Assembly: GCA_022605955.1 (NCBI GenBank) | Contig: JAKCOZ010000008.1 | Location: 5,520,001 to 5,584,000 of the forward strand | From: Rallus limicola | Taxonomy: Eukaryota > Chordata > Aves > Gruiformes > Rallidae | Reading direction: 5' to 3' | Length of the DNA stretch: 64,000 nucleotides | Part shown: positions 55,590-64,000 of the stretch, piece after piece | Numbering within the stretch: the first letter of the stretch is position 1 | Layout: every line of letters starts with the position of its first letter | Notes under the pieces: generated by a model | Told to the model about the DNA's origin: nothing | What the model saw: only the letters and a program-made list of their open reading frames with translations | Databases searched by the model: none | Made by a program: the position numbers and the translations under genes

Positions 55590-55620
55590 AATAAATAACT
55601 GCAAAGTATTTAGTATTGCA
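55590..55620 (+). terminator. Candidate polyadenylation signal (AATAAA) and cleavage region
   Basis: AATAAA lies at 55590-55595, a CA dinucleotide suitable for cleavage at 55619-55620, and T/G-rich sequence follows from about 55655 to 55685. This is the order expected of a poly(A) site about 440 bases after the candidate terminal-exon stop codon. AATAAA is common by chance in AT-rich introns, so its value depends on whether the upstream exon is real. Confidence 0.3.
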
Positions 55621-56460
55621 CAGTAATAATTATATATAAAAATATTTATTTTCCATGTAGCTGGCTTTAGTATGTATGTTTCTGTAGCTTCATATTTTCT
55701 CTTTTTATGAAGTACAAAACTGTAAAATTATCTAAGAAAAAAAATGCTTCTGGCACATGCCTGTTACGTAGGGAAAAGTCTTCCCAACAATCCTTTTCCT
55801 TCACTATTATGGGATATGTTTTTGCCCTGGCAGATGACTTCCATAGGTCTATCACTATTACTTTGGGACCTGAAGATACCCTTTTATTATCATATGTCTA
55901 CCTTAGGAAGCAGTGCAGTCTAACAGGAGCAGATCCTCAGAGCCAAACTGCTTGTGCCTGGGACCTGACACCCACTTTGTGTGCATTTTGGGGAGTTTAC
56001 TTTGACTAAGCTCTAGTTAAACCAAGCAGCAGTTGGAGTTCTTCCAGTTCCATGTAAAAGAAAAACAGTCTGTTGGCCCCAAGGCCACACTGGGTGTGAA
56101 CTGTAGCCTGGTCAGTGCGAAGATCAGAAAAATCACTTGAAAAGGAACACTCACTGCTTGTCCAAGCCAAAAAGCCAATGTTAGGTGCACCTGATGTCAG
56201 GCAGGACAAGAGAAATTCCCCATGATTAGTGAGGATCCTCAGCCCTTTGCATTCATCGTTGTAGTGAGCACAGTCTGCAGGGCAGAAAAAATAGATGCAA
56301 CGCCAAACTGTTGGAGCTTTTAAAAGAGATTGATTTGGGGTCTGGGTTGTTGTTCTTTTGAGCAAAAATACAATTACTCTGCAAATTCACTATTCCACTC
56401 TAAAAGATTAAAAATGAAATGAATCAGAACTTCTCATTTAACAAATGTCAGTGCAGAAAT

Positions 56461-56740
56461 CACCGTACCGCATGTTGCAGTGTGGCACGAGGGGCGTTGT
56501 TTGCAGCTTACCGTGCCTATCAAAGCAAGAGAGGAACACATTAGAAGCATTCAGGAGAAGCAAGGTGGTGTTTGCAAACAGAGTTTCATTTCGGTTAGCA
56601 AGAAAGGAACACTAATCTTGTGATTCAGTTATTAGAAGTTAGCTATTGGCGGCGAAACAATTGCTGCACGTTATATGGCATTTGAGCCTATTTGTAATAC
56701 AGCGCACCGATACCTGTTCTGCTTCGCTTTGCTTCGCAAC
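56461..56740. promoter_or_regulatory. CpG-enriched intronic segment, possible regulatory element
   Basis: I count 13 CpG dinucleotides in 280 bases, against very few in most of the surrounding intron. They lie in short words such as 'caccgtaccgcat', 'ttggcggcgaaac' and 'cagcgcaccgat'. No repeat family or ORF explains this. It could be a small unmethylated element such as an enhancer or internal promoter, or an old insertion; nothing in the sequence decides. Confidence 0.3.
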
Positions 56741-58812
56741 TCCTTAGCTGGAAGGGAGAGAAATAACTGAAGCCATCAAAAGAAGTTCATTTTGAAATAC
56801 CTGGGGCAGTTGACTTATGGGTGACTTCTGATGAAAAAAGTGAAATTGCAGGAAACATCGCCTTCAGAAATAACTCAGAGCTCCCCTGTAGTTAAAACCA
56901 GAGAAACTTGTTATAAATTTATGTTATGAATTGTGAAACAGTTGACATTAATAGCTTATTGTGGTGGAAACCTTTTAACTCCACGTTTTTAAAGGAATGG
57001 AGTAAAATAATTCATCATAGAAGAAGGAAAATAATGTGTTTTGTGTTTTATTGTGTTTAAAACTATTTTCTGACAATATCAATTATAACATCATGTAATA
57101 CTTTAAATCTCTTGCATAGTATAACAAAGGAAAATAGATCTTTTTGCTCAGAATTCAAATAAAGATAAGCCCAAGGGATATTTTTAAAAAGGAAAACCAG
57201 TGGTATATTTTTTTCCATATCACAAAAAGTCATACATGTTCCTTTGGAGAAGGAAAAAATAATCAGATTTTTCCACTTCAAGGATCATTCAATAACAGGG
57301 AACTAATACGACTTTCCCATTGCTCAGCCAGTGAATGTTACATGTAAACAAATAGGATTAGTGTTTTCCAGGCTAAAAGATCAAATCACTTTTTTTTTTC
57401 TTGTTTAAGTAAATGAAGACACTTGGGATAAATATTTATGAAAAAATATTTCTTGAAAAAAATCAGCATTTGCTTTCTGTGAAGACAGAGCAGAACATCT
57501 GTAGCTTCACCTTCCAGTGAAAGCCAAACTAACTGGTTATGGGAGACATTAAAAGGCACATGGGGGAAAAAAGCAGGAATGTAATAAGGTTTTGAATCTT
57601 CGCTGTCTATTATTAAACCCAAGCACATTCAATTGCTTAATTTCCTGGGGAGGTGATCAGGTGAGTGTAGAGGAGGTTGGTGTTGGTGATCCTTGAAGGT
57701 ATTGCCAGATTTAGCTCCAGATTCAAACTGTTTACTATCATTTAATAGCAGCCCTTCAGTTCAGGTGCATGGAGCACTGGCCTCAAAGTTCCAGTTTATG
57801 ACATTAGGGTGATTTTTTTGCATCAATCTATGAAATGATATTTCATGCTCATTCCAATTATTCTATAAAAAGATATTTAAAAGCCACTTCAACAGAGAAG
57901 AGCTGCTCTTGAGAGATAGAATTTCTAGAAATATAAAAAAACCCAAATGCTGTATATACATATGTGTAGTCCTTGTCTTCCTGGTACCTAATTTCAGGCT
58001 TTTCTACTTAATTCTATCAACTATCCTTTTTATCTTAGGTTTTTAAGAAAAAAAAAAAAAGGGTTCTAAAATCTGTTCCTGAATCGAATATTTTTGTGTG
58101 ACCTGCAAAAATTTGAAAAGTTAAATTTGCTAAAGGAGGTTAAGGCCTTTGTGTCTTATTCCTGCACTCATATGTTGAGGTATGTCCTGTAAAGTTTGTG
58201 GCTTTGGTTTCTTTTTCCTATTCCTGCTGCCCAGCAACGTGAGGGGAAAAAATAAGAAATGGGTTCTGCTGGAGTAAAGTTGCCCAAAGATTGATTTTCA
58301 TACATAGATCTGAAATGCCTTATTCTTTTCCAACTCTACATTAGATTAACCCTGAAGTTGAGTGTGCTACTCAGGAAGGTGTGGATAATGGAATCACAGA
58401 AAGTAGAAACTGTCACTCTGTCAGTAACCTCAGGGTCAAAACTGCAAAGGTTTGAAGGATAACTCATTTAAAGTAAATCCTGAAGTTGCCTTACTGCTTG
58501 AAAAGCTGTTCTGAAAGAACATAAGTTTTCCTCAAGATCCACATTTTTATAAAAGCAATAAAACCTGGTCTGTGATTAGGCAACTTGAACTTTTTAAAAA
58601 GCTGTTGCCATATGTATCATTTCGGAAGGACCCAAGGCCCTGGGTTCCTGATTTCAATGTCACTTTTAAATTTGATAAAGATCCTCTGAAAAATGTTTCC
58701 TTTCAAATCAAAGCAAATATTTTCTATAAAAATGGCTGTACTGGAAGTTTTTAATTAAGTTTCAGCACTGGATGTATAGATAGTCAATGGTTTTCAACTT
58801 GTCTTCACTAAT

Positions 58813-58882
58813 TCGGGGGGTTGGACCCGACGATCTCTCAAGGTCCCTTCCAACCCCTACAATTCTATGATTCTATGATTTC
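58813..58882 (+). mobile_element. CR1 LINE 3'-end fragment
   Basis: 'ggggggttggacccgacgat', then 'ctctcaaggtcccttccaac' and two intact 'attctatg' octamers form a textbook CR1 3' end. Only about 70 bases are present. It is the best-preserved tail in the window and so probably the youngest insertion. Confidence 0.92.
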
Positions 58883-61222
58883 AAAGAATTAGTAATTTAA
58901 AGATTTACAATTTTCCCTGAAGAGTTTGAAGGGTTTGCAAGAAAATTTGAAACAAACACAATTGACCAAATGGGATATGATTAATTCCTGTAGGAGTTTC
59001 CAGTGCAAAGGTACCTATGTATGTGTTAAATACAAGCTGATACTACATACAAAATGCCCTTTAAGATGACTCAGATCCACCCAGCTTGCCTTTTTCCGCC
59101 TGTGTTAATTGTAAGAATATTAGTTTCACTTGCAATTTCAGGATCTCATACTTTTTTCATGGACCAGGGATTTTATTTTTAGTTCTTTGATAGAGGAAAT
59201 AGCTCCCTGTTAATATTATATGGGGAAGCACAGTAAGTCTGTCAGAGTGAAAAGTTCTCGGTTCTTAAGGAAGAGCTGTTCCATAAGGAAACAAATCACT
59301 TCAAAAAGGAGATGGAACAGCTGCTTCTGGTTCACAGTTTGCAAGGGGAAGGATCACAGAGTGTAAATACTAGAAAATCAGAAAATAAACAACTTTCACA
59401 ACACGCAAACACTGTGTCTTGCATAAAATTCAGTCTTATATCTCACATTTGTGTAAATGGCATCATGGCCAGTACCATTGTGTCCAGGAGCACGCTTCTA
59501 GGGAGACACTCTATGCTGTTAGAACAGTGGCAGTTTTGGGAAAGGTGAATTGAGTTTCAGCATTCCTCCTTCCTGGCTGCCAAAATCAGTGTTGCTGTGT
59601 GACAGGAGCAGCATCACAGAGCTTCACGGGGCTGCCTGACTGGCAGTGAGCGAGAGGACTTTCTCTTTTCTGTCACTTCACCCCTTGTTCATAGCCTCTG
59701 CCTCTGTTGAGGCTGCCCAGGAATAGTGTCTATGGAAGATGAGTGCCTTGGGCTCGGTGCCGTGCACTGACACGCAGCTCACAGCTTTATTCAGAGGATG
59801 AGTGATTATAAAAAAGGGGTCTTGCTGCTTTTCCATGCTTATACTTCTATGTTTTATCAAGTGAATTTGCATTATGTAGGCCATCATGTGCAGCATCTAT
59901 GTATTTAACTTGTAGAAATACAGCTTTATGCTGCCTGTCTCTGCTTATTTAGATCTCTTATTTCTTGTCCTCAAAAATGTGTTATGTGTATGTGTGGTCA
60001 TTTGGAAGAATTGGGTGGGAAGATACCCTTCATAATTTTAACCTATTTGTTCAAAGGCCTGTATTGACAGTGTTTTACCTGTGGATATATTGTAAGTCTA
60101 CTATAATCTCTGTAAATAATGGTAGAATTTGCTGGTTTCTCTAATTTGCATGCAGGTAAACATACAAAGCTATTATTGATATATCTGTTAGTAGCCTAGA
60201 TATTTATTTGCTGGAAGATAAGCCTGGGTTTATAATGCAGTCTGTTCTGCTAGATCTATTCCTAACCTTCTCTTTAAAATGTCAACTCCAGACATTTCTA
60301 TGGTGTCAGAAGGGAAAATGTTGAAGGCTTTAAAGGCTCATTATTCTTAACTATAGAGTTTACTGAAATAAAAAAGACAAACATTACTATTCTTGAACCA
60401 GTTAAAAATTTCCATCCCGACTTCTGTAAAATAATTTTTTAAAAGTTAAATGTATTTCACAGAGGAATTCTCAGGAATTACTTGCAGTCATTTTTAGGAG
60501 GCAGTCTCATCAGCAGTGTATGAATCTCATTTGGTTTTGGTTTGATTCAATTCCTGGAGTTCATATGTTTATCCAGTATAAGTAGATTCGAAGGATTAAA
60601 TTCTAGTTATCCCCTCCTTTGAAAAAGGAGGCTTCATCATTTCAGTCAAACACCTGTTGTTTCTTCTCCTGGGAAGTGGGAAACGCTCGACAGGCAGGAA
60701 AAGAGCTCTGTGGTTATGAGCCCTGGGTGGGATTCTCCCTGCGACCTGCTGCAGATTTGCAGATAAACAAGCAAGTTCTGTTTTCTGATCTCTGGCAGCA
60801 TGAAATCCATGCAATTTTTAAAGCTGATACATAATTTATGGTGTAAATTCATGTTTAAATACATGAATCAGATCATCAATAATTGGTAAAACACCATACA
60901 CAGCTGCACAGACCTTGGGCTGCTTTTCGTTAGGAACATTTAAACCCAAGTTTTTATGTGATCTTAAGTGGTTAGCTTTCTGATGTTGAATAAATATCTT
61001 CTGATTTCTAGCATACGTTAGAAGAAAGTTATGAGGCTGCAGATGCATTTTACTGGTAGCACAGCTATAGCATAGCACGGCCTGTGAGACAGGCTGCTTT
61101 TGAGGTATGTTGGTGACTTGTTCTAATGCTGCTACGGTTTTGTGTCTGAAAAGAATTTTCAAATGTGCTATTGAAATTTTGAATTACAAGATCCCTACCA
61201 GTACTTCCCAGTTAAGATTTAA

Positions 61223-61274
61223 TGTAGCCTTTTTATCAACTGAATTATTGTAGCCTTTTTATCAAGGGAATTAA
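61223..61274. repeat. Two-copy tandem duplication, 26-bp unit
   Basis: 'tgtagcctttttatcaa' occurs at 61223-61239 and again at 61249-61265, and the flanking 'gaatta' is also repeated, giving a 26-base unit with few differences between copies. It looks like a recent local slippage duplication. Confidence 0.9.
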
Positions 61275-62590
61275 AAGCAACACTTGTATCATTCTGTATT
61301 TTACTGTTTCACATCATATATATATTGCTTTCATGCTGTGTTTTACCTGAAAGTGAATTGAACAGTGACTATTTCAGATAAAATGCTTCAAATGTTTTAA
61401 GTATGGTTAAAGAGATTTGGCTATTGTATCATACTAAAAAAACTCCATAAAATAATGCAGCTAAGAAGGGTAAGGACTGATTTGTTTTGAAGCAAGAGTG
61501 AGAAGCCTGGATGTCGTCATATCAGTAGTTTGTCCTTTTAGGGGTTTTTCCCCACCTATCTTTGTGAGGCAGGAACAATTGCTAGACTAGGAACAGTTGA
61601 AAAAGCATATAGTAATATTTTATTAAGTATTAGTCCACTAAATTCACTGCTCTACTTCATCAGTGCCTAGCATTCTCCACTCTCAGTTACTGTTCTGTGG
61701 GTGGGAGACTGGGGAGCAGAGCTCTAGCATCTGCAGTTCAGCAGGAAGGCACTCCAAGGATACTCTGGTGTTGTTCTGTTGTGGAAAACATAAAGCAGGA
61801 GGTGGAAACATCTGAATATTGCCAGGCAGACTGTGAGGTACAGTTCTTATTTCACTCCTAGCAAAGAACTGTCTGTAGCAATATAAAAGGCACTGGAAAG
61901 TGGCCAGTGGAGATGCTCTCATAGTGCTAGAGTTAAATTAAGGCTTTTGTTGGTATAATTATGTCAGTTTAAAAAGACAAATGTAATTTTCAGTACTTCT
62001 AAATTGCATAACTATACTGTTAAACTTTTCTCTGACAGTTTGTTAGTCTTTCAAAGGACAGCTTTTCTATGTAACATGGACAGAACAGAGTTTCCTGTGA
62101 CCAAAGATATGGAGATGGTTCGAGTGGTAAACTCCTCCTGGAATGGCAGCTTACCAAAAAAAAAAAAACCCCATAAGGATCTAAGGAAAGATTAGAGCAA
62201 CATTACTTCTTATTTTGCCAACAACAGGCTTTGACCTAGGTTCTGACCTCTTCTGAGTATTGTATGAAGCTGTGGCCACAAAAGTATACAAAATCAGAGG
62301 CTAAAAGCAGGGAAAAAATTGCTGAGTACATTTGAAGTGCTTGGGCAGCGATTAATACACTGCGCAGGGCATGACAAATGAGTGTCTGTGTAAATCAATA
62401 CAGCTTTCTATAAACGGACAAATGGTTCAGTATGAATAACAAAGAAGTGCACACAGTAACCAGTGGTGTAGCATTCTGTCCAGGATTTTAAAGTTCACTG
62501 TCATAACTGTGTTCTTCTTGACCTTTATTGATGATACCTTCCAAGCATGTTGAGCTGCTAACTTGACGTACAACCTTTAGACCTACATCT

Positions 62591-62663
62591 CCTGCCCATG
62601 GCAGGGTGGACTAGATGATCTTTAAAGGTCCCTTCTGACCCAAACCATTCTATGATTCTGTGA
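62591..62663 (+). mobile_element. CR1 LINE 3'-end fragment
   Basis: 'cctgcccatggcagggtgga', 'ctagatgatctttaaaggtc' and 'ccaaaccattctatgattct' match the CR1 3' end in order. About 73 bases remain. Confidence 0.9.
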
Positions 62664-64000
62664 ACTCCTTTTCCCTTAGTGCAAAATAAATAGTACTCTT
62701 CCCCCTTTCTTTCCTCTTCCACTTACAATCCTTTTGTTTTGTGTCAACTCTACAGTGGTTGAGTAAGCAAAACTCTTTTGTCTGTGCTTCAGTTTTATTC
62801 ATGTCTTCTAGAAGAAAACTCAGTGTTTTAATTCATTTCATTGCAATTACAAGAGAGGAGCAAATTTTCTGTTGAAGACCTGCTAATATGTACTTGAAAT
62901 ACTTCTTTACTTAAAGGCCAAATATATCCTAATTCATAATATTGTAGAACAGGCTGGCTAGATAATAAAAAGTTGTTGTTCCTGTTCTCCAGATTTAATA
63001 AATCAAGGTACAGAGAGAAAAAGTTTAAACTTTTTAGAAGCACTTTAGGGACTTAAATCCAAATCGCATTGTCAAACATGATTTAAGTACTTTGCTCCTC
63101 TTTCAAGAAGCACACAGATATGGCTTTTACTGGATGTTAAGTGAGAGTTGTCCTCTCAAGTGCCACTAGAGAGGCAAATCTGGAGGGGACTTGGATGTCT
63201 CATGACATTTTCAGACATAAGAATGTGTCTGCCACTTCTACCAGACACAGGTAAACGTTTAACAAAGTACAGTTAGTACACAATCCTTAACCTGTTGTAA
63301 CAATCCTCTCTAAAATTGTTAAGTGGGAAAAGGAGAGAATGAAGAAATCATCCTCAATGTCTGTATCAGTGTAAGAATACCTCAAGTGTATATTTATTTC
63401 ATCTATTGGGTGCTATTTCTTAGCTGAAAGGTGCCATGTTCTATCAGTGTGGGTGAAAACTGAACCCTCAAATTTGGCACAGTGAGGCTGGTAGGAGATG
63501 AGCATGTCGACACATAAAAAGACTGTGAGCCAGGAAGGAGCAGAGCCCTTTCTGGCTCAGACCCAGTGATAGAGCAGCTTTGTTGGGTACCTGGCCTCCA
63601 GCGTGGATCAACCCACCGCAGCTTGCTTTTATTGATCAGTGTATAATGTCTTTTTAGAAACATGAAAAATGCTAAGGCTGCTGTCTGTCTCCTTGTTTCT
63701 TCATCATGAACAAGAAATCCTTCTTCCCCAATGGAAAATTAATTCATTTTAAGGAGACATGGTGTAAAATGAAAACAAATACAGCTTATTTCTTTGCATC
63801 TGACTTGTGTCTACATTCATGGCAAATAAATGGCAAGTTCTTACTGACTTCAGCAGGAACAGAACTAGACCTCAGTGCATCAGGTGTGTCACCTGTCTCA
63901 GATGAAACAGTGCAAACAGCTGCTGCATAGGAGAAAATACAGGCTTCTTCAGCATTTGTGAGGGAGAGAGAAAGCTCTTGGCTGAGCTGCAGATCATCAT

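Larger units (their letters stand above)
43668..64000 (+). other. NCKAP5: NCKAP5 intron downstream of the coiled-coil exon (end lies outside the window)
   Basis: The conserved exon that should follow the one ending at 43667 was not found in these 20 kb, so the main transcript probably splices past the window end. The stretch holds a strong inverted repeat (44484-44527), a CpG-enriched segment (48009-48700), the candidate alternative terminal exon (55129-55620), a CpG cluster (56461-56740), CR1 tails (58813-58882, 62591-62663), a 26-bp tandem duplication (61223-61274) and short poly(A) runs near 58050 and 62156. I see nothing in the remainder. Confidence 0.75.

Noticed and set aside
56006..56365. 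119-codon minus-strand ORF
   Set aside because: No similarity that I recognise and no splice or initiation context; its position between the candidate poly(A) site and the CpG cluster is not evidence of coding.
1..64000. A novel multi-gene system, CRISPR array, tRNA/rRNA cluster or intact transposon
   Set aside because: I read through both strands for these and saw none; the window is intron of a large vertebrate gene.

Overview
This looks like avian nuclear DNA: an AT-rich, CpG-poor, intron-dominated stretch with no operons and no long ORF. The bird call rests on several 5'-truncated CR1 LINE copies. They keep the typical 3' end, an 'aaggtcccttccaac' block followed by copies of an ATTCTATG-like octamer. 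They occur on both strands, near 0.8, 3.9-4.3, 19.4, 32.2, 38.2, 40.0, 58.8 and 62.6 kb. I cannot name the species.

The only gene I can support is NCKAP5 (Nck-associated protein 5), on the + strand, represented by two internal coding exons. The first (28049-28139, or 28049-28130 with an alternative donor) encodes a peptide beginning MEETVRNLLQSQ. The second (43518-43667) encodes a charged coiled-coil stretch ending KTKLLLERLKALE. Both have proper AG/GT borders and compatible phases, and joined they follow the N-terminal region of mammalian NCKAP5 as I remember it. The earlier N-terminal exons and the next conserved exon (expected to start AENSALALENE) were not found, so the gene should extend beyond the window on both sides. 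This fits the very large introns of this gene in mammals.

Layout: 1-28048 is 5' intron with CR1 pieces, a pyrimidine-rich tract at 15.8-16.2 kb, an AT-rich block at 17.8 kb, a G/A-rich segment at 21.4-23.6 kb that I cannot identify, and a probable ancient CR1/L3-clade LINE relic at 24 kb. 28049-28139 is an exon. 28140-43517 is intron with three CR1-derived pieces. 43518-43667 is an exon. 43668-64000 is intron with a 17-bp perfect inverted repeat at 44.5 kb, a CpG-enriched segment at 48.0-48.7 kb, a candidate alternative terminal exon with a polyadenylation signal at 55.13-55.62 kb, a CpG cluster at 56.46-56.74 kb and two CR1 tails.

I found no tRNA, rRNA, CRISPR array, intact mobile element or novel multi-gene system. 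The observations most worth following are the tandem in-frame donors of the first exon, the candidate short-isoform terminal exon, the hairpin and the two CpG clusters. Calls are by eye, from memory of gene and repeat families; nothing was aligned by computer.
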